64,000 bases of DNA from Friedmanniella luteola (GTDB lineage: Bacteria; Actinomycetota; Actinomycetes; Propionibacteriales; Propionibacteriaceae). The DNA lies in assembly GCF_900105065.1 (NCBI RefSeq), contig NZ_LT629749.1:1674001-1738000 (forward strand). The letters are read 5' to 3'. Below, one piece after another: positions 24,877 to 34,800 of this stretch (positions are counted from its first letter, which is position 1; each line of letters starts with the position of its first letter). The translations under genes were made by a program, and so were the position numbers. Below the pieces are notes generated by a model. That model ran no database searches and was not told the DNA's origin. It was given only the letters and a program-made list of their open reading frames with translations.

Positions 24877-25529
24877 GTCACTCCTGGTGGGTTCGGATGT
24901 GCCGATGACCTGGGGGGCATGACCCGACCGCCGCAGCTGCCGTCGAGCGAGGTCCGTGCGCAGCCACGGCGGCCGCGTCACGAGATCTGGGTCCTGGGCA
25001 CCCCCCGAGCTCTTCACCTGAGCGCACGTCGTGCGCCCCGGGCGCAGCCCCATCCCAGCAGCGATCCGTGCTCGCCGGACCCCCTCTCTGGGGAGGGTGG
25101 GGCCCCCTCTTCCAGGGCGGGCCCCACGGGCTGACGGGCACCTCGGTGGCTGACGGGTCAGCTGTTCTGAGTGGGGTGTGCACAAGGGACCGGTGGACCG
25201 GCGGCGAACGGGTACGCAGAGGTCAAGGCACCGCTTGGCACCGTCGGGCGCGTGGTCCAGGTCCGGCTCGTCGAGACAACAGCCCCGGGCTCGCGGTGGC
25301 GCACATCGCCCAGTCCGCTCGGCCTCTCCCCAGATGTGTGGGTTGGGCGATGTGCGGCGACCCGCGGACATCCTCGAGGGCGGCCCCGACCGGGGTCCGC
25401 TGGCACGCCGGGGTGCGGACGGGTGCCGGACACGGCAGCCGGTGACGGCCGTCTGCGGCGCGTGCCGGGTGCGCACCAGCTTCGGCCCAGGGGAGCTGCG
25501 CAGTCGCTGGCGGGCGGGCCACCAGTGCG
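24877..25529. other. 653-bp gap with a dispersed repeat, no gene
   Basis: Upstream of the multicopper oxidase there is no supportable gene. The left part, to about 25140, should hold the oxidase promoter. From about 25141 the sequence resembles the gap near 8300, and the conserved core is given separately at 25223-25301. The rest of the gap is Arg/Pro-coding in every frame and shows nothing recognisable. Confidence 0.45.
25223..25301. repeat. dispersed 80-bp intergenic element, copy B
   Basis: The second copy of the element at 8415-8494, in the same orientation. Shared blocks are TCAAGGCACCG, CAGGTCCGGCT and CCCCGGGCTCGCGG; roughly four of five bases agree. Flanking similarity includes GTGGCTGACGGG at about 25147 and TGTGCACA at about 25180. 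Confidence 0.65.
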
Positions 25530-25790
25530 GTGACGAGGGGCGCCACCGTCCCGCGCACCCCAGGGGTCGAACGCGACGTCCGGGCACGTCGTGCTCCGGC
25601 ACCTGGCGTCGACCGGGTGGACGGTGCTGCGCGCTTCCGGGATCGACGCCCAGGGCCCGGAGGTCCTCGACCTCATCCCCGGACGGACCGGCGCCGAGCC
25701 GGAGCCGGGCCCGGGGCGGGGCGGACGGGCCGCTGGTGGGCGTGACCCGGTTGGTGCGGGAGCTGCACGACCTGACGGAGCGTTCTCGAG
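25530..25790 (+). pseudogene. remnant of an APH/choline-kinase-type phosphotransferase
   Basis: Fragments in three frames align with the N-lobe and linker of an aminoglycoside/choline kinase-like protein. GATVPRTPGVERDV (from the GTG at 25530) is followed after a shift by VVLRHLASTGWTVLRASGID and GPEVLDLIPGRTG. After another shift comes DGPLVGVTRLVRELHDLTER. In intact relatives these segments are adjacent (small-lobe strand, hinge, and the helix before the catalytic loop). The HGD catalytic loop and the C-lobe are absent. This is a dead fragment, possibly left by deletion. Confidence 0.55.
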
Positions 25791-25947
25791 GCGGCGCTGG
25801 CCCCGTGACCGGCCCGCAGCAGCGGGCCGGTCGACCACCGACGCGGACCCCGGGACGCTCGACCTCCACCCGCAGGTGCGTGCGGAGGTCGAGGCTGTCC
25901 ACGGCAGCCGCCCGTCCTGGGGAGATCGGGCAGGGGCGACGGCGGGG

Positions 25948-27180
25948 TCAGCTGGCGCTGACGCCGGCCTTGGCGTAGCCGACGGTCAGGGTGGTGCCCT
26001 TCTTCAGGCCAGCCTTGTCGGTGCTCAGCACCAGCTGGGCGCCGTAGACGGTCGTGCTGATGGCCGACTTGACCACGCGGCGGAGGTGGAGCGTGCCCAC
26101 ACCGGCGATGTTGATCTTGGTGTTCTCCTTGCCGCTGACCGAGACCGCCCTCCCGTTGATCTTCAGCCCGGCCACCTCGGTGCCGCTCGAGGACGTGACG
26201 ACCGCCTTGCCCTTCCGGGTCGCGGTGGCCGTGACGTCCACGCTGTCCAGCGTGACGACCCCGTTCAGCAGGTCGACCCGGGCCAGTGCCGCGGTGGTCG
26301 CGGCCACCGTGGAGGTCGAGGTGTCGGTCGACCTGCCGGTGCTCTTGACCGCACCGACCTCCAGCAGGCCGGGGACGTGCACCGACGCGACCCCGTTGGT
26401 GCGGCTCTTCCCGGAGGTGCCTCCGCACGGCAGGTGGACGGCTGCGGTCCTGCCGGAGCCGACGATGCCGGCGGCGTCGAGCTGGGTGCCGAAGGCGGTC
26501 CCGTAGGGGCGGGCGTGCGTGGTGGTGTGCAGCGACGCGTTCGAGACCCCGACGACGACGGTGCCGACCGGCAGGCCGAGCCGGTTCCCCGGCAGCAGGG
26601 TCACCTTCAGGGCCGTCGTGGCGGCGTTGTGCCCACCGGAGCTGTAGGAGCTCGACTGCGCGTTCAGCAGCACGGTGGCCACGCCCGGCAGCTCCACCTT
26701 GGTGTTCGGCTTCGGGGTCGCGGTGATCGTGCGACCGCCGATCTTCAGGCCGCTGAACACGCTGGCCCCGGACCTGGTGTAGCCCGTGGAGGTCCGCTTC
26801 ACGGTGGCGGTCGAGGTGATCGCCCGGGCCTGGACCAGCCCCGTCAGCAGGGAGGTCGTCGCCACCTTCGTGGTGGTGAGCGAGGTCTTCGTCGACGTGG
26901 TCTTCGCGCTGGACACCTTGGTGGTGGCCGCGCCGACGCTGCCGACCAGCCCGAGGCTGAGCTTCGCGGTGTTGTCGGTCGCGGACGTCGGTGCCTTCAG
27001 CGTGCAGAGCGGCACGTAGGAGGTCTTGTCGGAGTTGACGAGTGTGCCGACCTTGGCCGTGCTGGCGTAGGCGGAACCACCGAACGCGTTGAAGGTGGCG
27101 GCCTGCGCGGGCAGGGCGGTCGTGAGCGTGACGGCGGCGGCGGCGAGCGCGGCGGCGCCGAGACGGCGGGGGTGGGACAT
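25948..27180 (-). CDS. secreted choice-of-anchor P family protein
   Basis: A 410-residue exported protein. The ATG at 27180 (MSHPRRLGAAALAAAAVTLT) starts a clear signal peptide with a likely cut after PAQA. The mature part consists of two similar all-beta halves rich in Thr, Ser, Val and Gly. In each half a segment such as GLKIGGRTITATPKPNTKVE or GLKINGRAVSVSGKENTKIN is followed by a Val/Leu-rich strand region (VATVLLN, VGTLHLR) and a VYGAQLVL-like end. This is the choice-of-anchor P pattern found in secreted actinobacterial proteins of unknown role. No sortase or C-terminal membrane anchor is seen in this member. It stands alone on its strand. Confidence 0.75.
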   Translation of the reverse strand: MSHPRRLGAAALAAAAVTLTTALPAQAATFNAFGGSAYASTAKVGTLVNSDKTSYVPLCTLKAPTSATDNTAKLSLGLVGSVGAATTKVSSAKTTSTKTSLTTTKVATTSLLTGLVQARAITSTATVKRTSTGYTRSGASVFSGLKIGGRTITATPKPNTKVELPGVATVLLNAQSSSYSSGGHNAATTALKVTLLPGNRLGLPVGTVVVGVSNASLHTTTHARPYGTAFGTQLDAAGIVGSGRTAAVHLPCGGTSGKSRTNGVASVHVPGLLEVGAVKSTGRSTDTSTSTVAATTAALARVDLLNGVVTLDSVDVTATATRKGKAVVTSSSGTEVAGLKINGRAVSVSGKENTKINIAGVGTLHLRRVVKSAISTTVYGAQLVLSTDKAGLKKGTTLTVGYAKAGVSAS

Positions 27181-27862
27181 CGAACTCCTTCGTGGAGTGG
27201 ACGGGGGGATTGCCCGGGCCACCCCCGAGGGCGCCGAGCACGGGGAACGCCAGGTCGCGCCCAGGACCCGGTCAGGTGTTCGCTCCGGCCGTTACCAATT
27301 CGATTCTCGAACTAATTCACGAGGGTCGTCGGCGACTGTCGGCTGGCGCTCGGCCCCGGGTGCGCGGCGGGCGGCCGGAGCCGGAGGAGGTCGTCCTCGC
27401 GCCCCGCGGGGGACGCGTCGACGCCTGCGAGGTGGTCGTCCCGGGCGCCGGCGGTACGCGGGGGAGGTGGCCGTGGGCGTCCGCGTCCGGCTCGACCGCC
27501 AGGGTGCGGGGGTTCACGATCAGCGTCGGTGTTCCTCGTCGGTCGTGGCGACGGTGGAAGGCCACGACCCCGGCGACGCCGACGACGACCACGAGGAGGA
27601 GCCCGTCCTCCTCGACCACCACCCCGGCACCGGTGATCCTGCCCACCCGGCAGGGGGGCTGCGGAGCCGTGCTGATCGAGGACCTGCTCCCGCTGGCCAC
27701 GGCCTGGAGCGTCGGGCACGGCTCCGAGTTGGCGTAGCCGAGGGGGACCGTTGCGGAGGTGGCGCAGGGATGCGAGGGTCGGGCGGTGTCGCCGTCGCCG
27801 GCACAGCTGAGTCGTCGAGCAGCGGTCCCGGTCCCGGCCGGGCCGTGGAACGGGAGGCGCGG
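27181..27862. other. 682-bp gap between divergent genes
   Basis: This gap separates the secreted choice-of-anchor protein and the metallo-hydrolase. An A/T-richer patch at about 27295-27325 (CAATTCGATTCTCGAACTAA) is the likely promoter area of the minus-strand gene and contains the near-palindrome TCGATTCTCGA. On the minus strand around 27580-27700 a frame contains a membrane-helix-like run (LLLVVVVGVAGVVAFHRR) but has no credible start or end, so no gene is called. Confidence 0.4.
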
Positions 27863-28711
27863 ATGGCGCTGGCCGAGCGGATGTTCGTGCTGCAGTACGG
27901 GGCCGAGCGGGTGTCGAAGGCGTTGTCGTTGGCTGGTGGGGATCCGGGGCACCTCTACTGGGAGCCGTTGGTGGGCGTGCTGGTGGAGACGTCGGCGGGG
28001 TGGGTGCTCTTCGACACGGGGATGAGCCGGCGCAACCACGACTCGGTCGAGGTCGAGCGGGTCTACCGGGGCGCAGACGCCCCGAGCGCCGCGGAGCGGT
28101 GGCACCTGCGGCCGGCGGCACCGCCGGACCGGAGCACCTGGGGGTTGCCCGGGGAGCCGCTGGTCGCGGCGCTGGCTCCGCTGGGCCTGGCCCCGGCGGA
28201 CCTGGCCCTGGCCGTGGTCAGCCACCTGCACTGGGACCACACCGGCGGGATCCCGGCGCTGGCCGGGGCCGGGGTGGAGGTGGTGCTGCACGCCGACGAG
28301 CTGGCCTGGGGGCGCAGCGGGCTGGCCCGGTTCGACGCCGGCTTCGACGCCGCCGACTGGACGGTGCCCGGCACGCGGTGGCGGACGGTGGACGTCGAGA
28401 CCGAGGTGGCGCCCGGGGTGCGGGTACTGCCGACACCCGGGCACACCCCGGGGCACGTCTCCGTGCAGGTGGACCTGCCTGCGACCGGGACCTGGATCTT
28501 CACCGCTGACGCCACCGACCTCGCGCAGAACCTGCTCGACGCGGTGCCCTGCGGCTCCTGCGCTGGTGGCTCTCCGGAGGACGAGCGGCGGGCCGCGGCC
28601 TCGCTGGAGCTGCTGCTGGCCCGGGCCCGGGCCACCGACGCCCGGTTGATCCCCGGCCACGACCAGGTCGTGCTGACCGCCATCCGCCACCCACCCGGCG
28701 GACACCGGTAG
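27863..28711 (+). CDS. metallo-beta-lactamase-fold hydrolase (AHL-lactonase-like)
   Basis: A 282-residue metal-dependent hydrolase. The zinc motif HxHxDH is present (VVSHLHWDHTGGI, about residue 120). Further ligands appear in PTPGHTPGHVSVQVDL, the TADATDL aspartate and the final RLIPGHDQVV histidine, as in N-acyl-homoserine-lactone lactonases and related lactonases. The length is near the family norm of 250-280. The ATG at 27863 has GGGAGG five bases upstream. The order and spacing of ligands support an active enzyme; quorum quenching is only one of several possible roles. A strong shared terminator follows. Confidence 0.85.
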   Translation: MALAERMFVLQYGAERVSKALSLAGGDPGHLYWEPLVGVLVETSAGWVLFDTGMSRRNHDSVEVERVYRGADAPSAAERWHLRPAAPPDRSTWGLPGEPLVAALAPLGLAPADLALAVVSHLHWDHTGGIPALAGAGVEVVLHADELAWGRSGLARFDAGFDAADWTVPGTRWRTVDVETEVAPGVRVLPTPGHTPGHVSVQVDLPATGTWIFTADATDLAQNLLDAVPCGSCAGGSPEDERRAAASLELLLARARATDARLIPGHDQVVLTAIRHPPGGHR

Positions 28712-28775
28712 GCACGCGGTCCGGGCCGTGGCCCGGCGCGACCGCTCGCCCGACCTCGCCGCCCGCGGCGGGGTG

Positions 28776-28811
28776 CCCGGCCCACCGACCGTGGCCGGCC
28801 GGTGGGCCGGG
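28776..28811. terminator. bidirectional terminator hairpin
   Basis: CCCGGCCCACCG (28776-28787) pairs with CGGTGGGCCGGG (28800-28811) around a 12-base loop. It lies between the converging metallo-hydrolase and giant peroxidase genes, ending four bases before the latter's stop. Confidence 0.8.
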
Positions 28812-28815
28812 GTGC

Positions 28816-31800
28816 CTAGAGCGCCGTCCCGGTCCGGAACGTCCAGGTCCGGGTGACCAGCGGGTTGCCGGCCGCGTCGCGCACCGCCCCGGTGCCGCCG
28901 GTCACGGTGACCCGGTAGTCGGTGCCGGCGGCGAGGCTGGCCGCCGGGTCGAGCGTGAGCACCCGGGTCGTGGGGTTGAAGGTCACCGACGCGGCGACCA
29001 CCGCCCCGGTGGCGGCGTTGGTCAGCCGGACGCTCGTCGTGGAGACCCCGGTGACGGTCTCGCTGAACGTCGCCGTCACGTTCGCGTTGCGGCGGACGCC
29101 GGTGGCCGCCGCGCTCGGTGAGGTCGCCGTGATGACCGGGGCCGGACCGGTGACGAAGGTCCAGGTCGTCGTGGCGATCGTGTTGCCCGCGGCGTCACGG
29201 ACCCCGGAGACGGCGACGGTGTACGTCCGGTCACCGAGGAGCGTCGCCCCGGGGTCCAGCGTGGCGACCCGGCTCGTCGGGCTGTAGCTGACGACGGCCG
29301 GCACCGCCGTCGTCCCCTGCCGCAGGGTGTAGGTGGTGGCGCTGAGCCCGTTGACGGCCTCGCTGAACGTCACCGCCAGGTTGGCGGTCTGGCTGACCGC
29401 CGTCGCCCCGCTGGCCGGCGTGCGCGCCGTCAGGGTGGGCAGCACGAACTCGGTCCGGGGGGTGGTGGTCGCCGAGCGGGCCGACGCCGCTCCGGTGCCG
29501 ACCGCGTTGACCGCCCGGACGTCGAACGTGTACGCCGTCTGGTTGGTCAGGCCGGTCACGAGGACCGAGGACGCGCTCCCGGCGACGGTCTGGGTCCGGA
29601 CGAGGGTGGTCCCCGCGTAGGTCCGGACGCTGTAGCCGGTGATGGGCGAGCCGCCCGTCGTGGCCGGGGCCGTCCAGCGCACGGTGGCCGACGCGTTGGC
29701 GGCGGTGGGGGCGCCGATGGTCGGGGCTCCCGGCGCCGTCGCCGGAGCGGTCGGGGTGACCGCGGTGGAACGGGCCGACGCTGCTCCGGTGCCGGCGGCG
29801 TTGACCGCCCGGACGTCGAAGGTGTACGCCGTCCCGTTGGTCAGGGCCGTCACGGCCACCGACGCGACGTCGCCGGTCACCGCCTGGGTCTTCACCAGGG
29901 TGGTCCCCGCGTAGGCGCGGACGCTGTAGCCCGTGATGGGCGAGCCGCCCGTCGAGGCCGGGGCCGTCCAGCGCACGGTGGCCGACGCGTTGCCGGCAGT
30001 CGGGGCGCCGATGGTCGGTGCTCCGGGCGCCGTGGCGGGGGCGGTGGGGGTGACCGCCGTCGACCGCGCGGACGCCGCTCCGGTGCCCGCGGCGTTGGTG
30101 GCGGCCACCTCGAAGGTGTACGCGGTCCCGTTGGTCAGGCCGGACACGGAGACCGTGGTCGCGGTCCCCGTCACGGCCTGGGTCACGGCCAGGGTCGTCC
30201 CCGCGAAGGCGCGGACGGTGTAGCCGGTGATGGGCGAGCCGCCCGTCCCGGCCGGGGCCGTCCAGCGCACTGTGGCCGACGCGTTGCCGGCGGTCGGGGC
30301 GCCGATGGTCGGTGCTCCGGGCGCCGTGGCGGGGGCGGTGGGGGTGACCGCCGTCGACCGCGCGGACGCCGCTCCGGTGCCCGCCGCGTTGGTGGCGCTC
30401 ACCTCGAAGGTGTACGCCGTCCCGTTGGTCAGGCCGGTCACCACGAGCGACGTGGCGTCGCCGGCGGCCGTCCCGGTCCGCACCAGCGTGGTCCCGGCGT
30501 AGACGTCGACGCTGTAGGCGGTGATCGCCGAGCCGCCGGTGGAGGCGGGCGCCGTCCACGTCACCGTGGCCGACGCGTTCCCGGCCACGGGTGCGCCGAT
30601 CGTCGGAGCTCCCGGGGCCGCCGCCGGCGCCGTCGGAGTGGCGGGCTCGGAGCGAGCCGAGAACGCTCCCGTGCCGGCGGAGTTCGTCGCAGCCACGTCG
30701 AAGGTGTAGGTCGTCCCGTTGGTCAGGCCGGTCACGTCGACGGTGCGCGAGTTCCCGAGCACGACCTGGCTGCGGACCTGGACGTCCCCGTCGAAGACGC
30801 GGACCTGGTAGCTGTCGATCCTCGCGCCACCGGTGACGACCGGAGGAGCCCACCGGACCGTGACCGAGGCGTCCCGCGGGGTGGGGACCTCGATGGTGGG
30901 GGCGTCCGGCGGGACGACGGTCGCCGGCGCCTTCGGGGTGATCGGGGACGAGAGGGGGGAGTAGGGGCTCGTGCCCTCGGCGTTGGTCGCGGAGACCTGG
31001 AACCGGTAGGCGGTCCCGTTGGTCAGGCCCGTCACGACCAGGCTGTTCGCGTCGGCCGGGGCGGGCCGCAGCTCGCCGACCTGGGCGCCGGCCTCGTCGA
31101 CGACCTTGACCGTGAAGCCCGTCACCGTCCCGGGCGGCGGCAGGAAGTTGACCGTGGCCTGGCCGTTGCCGCCGGTGACGAAGTCGAGCACCGGGGCGAC
31201 CGGCGGCGCCGTGTCGGAGAAGACGAGGCGCTCGATGTTGCGGAGGGTGTCGGTCCCGTCCGCGACCCGCGCGCCGCCGCCGCCCGCGCCGCCGCCGCCG
31301 GCCGGTGGGTTGTGCACGACGGTGGTGACGGAGCCCGGCGACCCGAGGGTGCCGTCGCCGCCGGTCGTCGTCACCGTGTAGTTGGACTCGACGTCGCCGA
31401 ACACCGCGGAGTCACGCTGGCCGGCGGTCTGGGCCGCCACCGGGGTGACGACCTCGCGGACGACGACGAGGTCGCCGGGGTCGACGACGCCCGCGGCGAC
31501 GTCGGCGGCCAGGGTGCGCGAGCTCCCCGTCCGGTAGGGCTTCTCCATCAGGTCGGTGCTGCCGATCTCGGTGCCCGCGCCGTCGCGCACGCTGATCCGG
31601 ACCCGCAGGGAGCGGTCGCCGTCGAGGACGTCGTCGCCCCCGCGGCCCTGGAGGGTGTCGCTGCCGAGGCCGCCGAGCAGGATGTTCCCGGCGCCCCAGA
31701 CCGGACCGTCGAGGGGGCACTGGCCCGGGGCCGAGGCCGCCTCGACCGGCGCGAGCGGGGTGGTGGGCGCCGGGACGAGGTCCCCCAGCCCGGCCACCCG

Positions 31801-34800
31801 GTCGATGCCGGTCTGGTCGAGGACGTCACACCCGGTGAACCCGCCGCCCCCGACGGTGCTGGGGACCAGGTCGTCGCCGCGGATGACGTCGTCGAGGGCG
31901 GAGCCGGAGCTGGCCTCCACCTCCTGCCAGCGGTCGCGGTTGACCACGATCGGCAGCGGCGTCCCCGGCAGGACCCGGTTGATGTTCATGTCGTCGTCGG
32001 CACCCACGGTGTCGTACTGGTGGTTGACCCAGTCGAAGCCGGCGGCACCGGCGTAGCGGTCGACGGCGGCGTTCGCGGCCATGATGTCGTCCCCGCCCTC
32101 GGCGTCGTAGTCGTTCTCGCCGACCTGTCCGACGAACACGTCGTTGCCGGGCTGGGTCTGCGCGGGGTCGTCGAAGAACGGCGCCCCGTGGTCGCCGATC
32201 AGGAGGTCCTGACCGGACCCGCCCTGGATCCAGTCGTCGCCGCCGTCGCCGAAGGCGACGTCGGCGCCGTCGCCGGACTGCACGAAGTCGCTGTCGGGGC
32301 CCGCGAACGTCTCGTTGTCGTTCGCCCCGCCGTTGGTGAAGTCCTGGCCGTCGCCGGCCATCATGATGTCGTTGCCGATCCCGGTGTTGATGTAGTCGTC
32401 GCCGGGTCCGCCCTTGTGGACGTCGGCGCCGCTCGCGTCGGTGATCCGGTCGTCGCCCTCCCCGCCCAGCGCCACGTCGTCGCCGCCGGCGCCCTCGATC
32501 ACGTCGTCGCCCTTGGCACCCCAGAAGGTGTCGTTGTCGTTGCCGCCGGTGACCCGGTCGACGCCGTCGGTGCCGTTGTAGACCGCCTGGCCGTTGATGC
32601 CGGCCGGGTCGACCGTGTTCGTCTCGCGGTACTGGATGGTCCCGTCGGGCTTGCGCAGCAGCAGCTTCGACTCGTCGCAGTCGACGGTGGCCGGGTCGTC
32701 GGCCACGGTCGGGCCGGCGGTGGCGTACCCGGCGGCGGTACCGGCCAGGTTGGCCAGCTGGAACTTGCAGTCCGCGGTGGCGAAGACGTCCGCCTTGAGG
32801 GTGTCCGTGCCGTCGGTGTTGCGGATGATCATCTCGGAGAACGAGTTGCCCTCGAGCTGCGCCCGCAGGTTCATCCCGGGCGTCCGGGCCAGGTAGTAGA
32901 ACCGGTCACCGTTCTGCAGGTCGGTCATCTGACCCTCGAACACGTAGTTGAACGTGCTGCCCAGCAGTCCGCCGAAGAGGTTGGTCTTCTCGGCGAGGCC
33001 GCCGATCCACAGGTCGACGTCCTCGAGCCCGGTCGCCTTGTCGGCCCAGGGGCCGGCGCTGTTCATGAAGTCGAGCGCGTCGGCGTCCGGGGAGACCCCG
33101 GGCCCCGGGTCCACCAGCGCCTGGGCCGCCTTGCGCCGGCCGGCGAGCGTGGTCTCGGCGGTGATGGTCGGGTAGGTGCCGTAGGCGGCGACGAAGTTGA
33201 CCACCGACTCCGGGTGCTTCACGTTCTGGCCGAAGTCCGCCCAGCTCGTGTACGGGGTCATCTGGGCGTCGCCGGTGGCGTCGTGCACCTGGCGGCGGAC
33301 CTCGTTCAGCGAGGGGATGCCGGCCTCCCGGGCGCGGGCGATGTTCGTCGCCGCCAGGTCCAGCGGGAGGCCCACCAGGTTGTTCCGCAGCGTGCCGGTC
33401 ATGAACTCGTCGAGCTCGTTGCCGGTCTGGTTGCTCATGCCCATCACGATGCTGCCCGCCGCCGCGTCCGGCGTCAGGGTGCCCGCGCTGCCGCCGTCGG
33501 TGTAGGAGGGCGGGTTGAGGAAGCCGTCGAGCAGGCTGATGGAGTTGTCGGACCCGTTCGCGTTGGTGCGCGAGATGGTCTCGGTCAGCATCGAGTGGCC
33601 GAACCGGTAGACCGCGTGGGCGAACTCGGCGGCGACCGCCGGGTCGACGTCGGTGTGGTAGACGTGGAACGGCTGGAGGGCCGGCTGGACCTTGCGTCCG
33701 AACTCTTCGAACACCAGGTGCTGGTACTCCATCTCCGCCACGAACCGGGCGGCCTGGAACAGGCGCTCCCCGTTCCAGCCGCCCGCCCCGGTGGCCAGCT
33801 TCCACTCCTTCAGCGCGGCGACGCCCTTGGTCGTGACGTCCTTGGCGAGGGTGGACTTGAACTCCGCGACCAGCCGGTCGTGCTCGGAGTGGAACACCTG
33901 GTGGATCGCGGTGAGGCCGATGTTCTCGTTGACCCGGCCGTCACCCGCGCAGAAGTGCGCGTCGAGCATCTCGTCGTCGTAGGTGCCGGGCGCCTGGTGC
34001 GCGAAGTCCGCCGAGGCGGTGCCGTCCGCGTCCGGGGTCGGGGCCACGGGCGGGGTCGACGGGTTGTGGTCGGCGTCCTGCGGGCTCGGGTCGGCGTTGT
34101 GCGCGATGTCGGTCAGGAACGGGGTCTTGAACGAGAGCACGTCGGCCGGCACGGGGACGGGGTCGGCGGTGTCGCCCTCGACCATGCCGCCCGGGGTGAC
34201 GTACATCGGCAGGCCGCGGGCGGGCCCGGGCAGGAACTTGCCGTACGGGTCGACGGCGAGCTGCGGCACGTTGAGCACGTCCTTGTCGCTCAGCCGCAGC
34301 CCGAGGAGCTCGGCGGACTGCTTCTTGACGTCGGCCCAGGTGGCCATGCCGCCGGAGCCGCCGAGGAGCGCGCCGGTGGAGACGGGCCTGCCCTCGCTGT
34401 TGTCGACGTACTCGCGGAGGAAGACCTGGTGCGAGGGGTGGGAGGTGTAGGTCTGGGACTGGTCGACGTAGGGGGAGTCGGTGTTGGCCGCCTCCTGCAC
34501 GTCGTCCGCGGTGCCCAGCTTGCCGTCCGGTCCCGGCTGGTTCTGGGCGCGGGTCAGCACCATGAACGCCTGGCTCGCCGGCACCTCGTCACCCGTCCCG
34601 GCCTTGCCGTCGGGCCCCACGGTGCGCAGCGGGTCGTCCGCCTTCAGCGGGATGAACACCGTGCCGCCACCCTTGACCGTCTGGTCGATGCCGTGGTCGA
34701 AGAACTGGCCGAAGAGGGTGAACATGGAGTTGTAGGGCGGCGAGAGGCCGACGTCGGTCGTCACGTTGGGGATGAACAGGGTGTCCCCGGTCGGCACGCA

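Noticed and set aside
27089-27862. A long N-terminal extension of the metallo-hydrolase
   Set aside because: The residues are Arg/Gly/Pro-rich and overlap the signal peptide of the divergent gene. A good ribosome binding site precedes the ATG at 27863.
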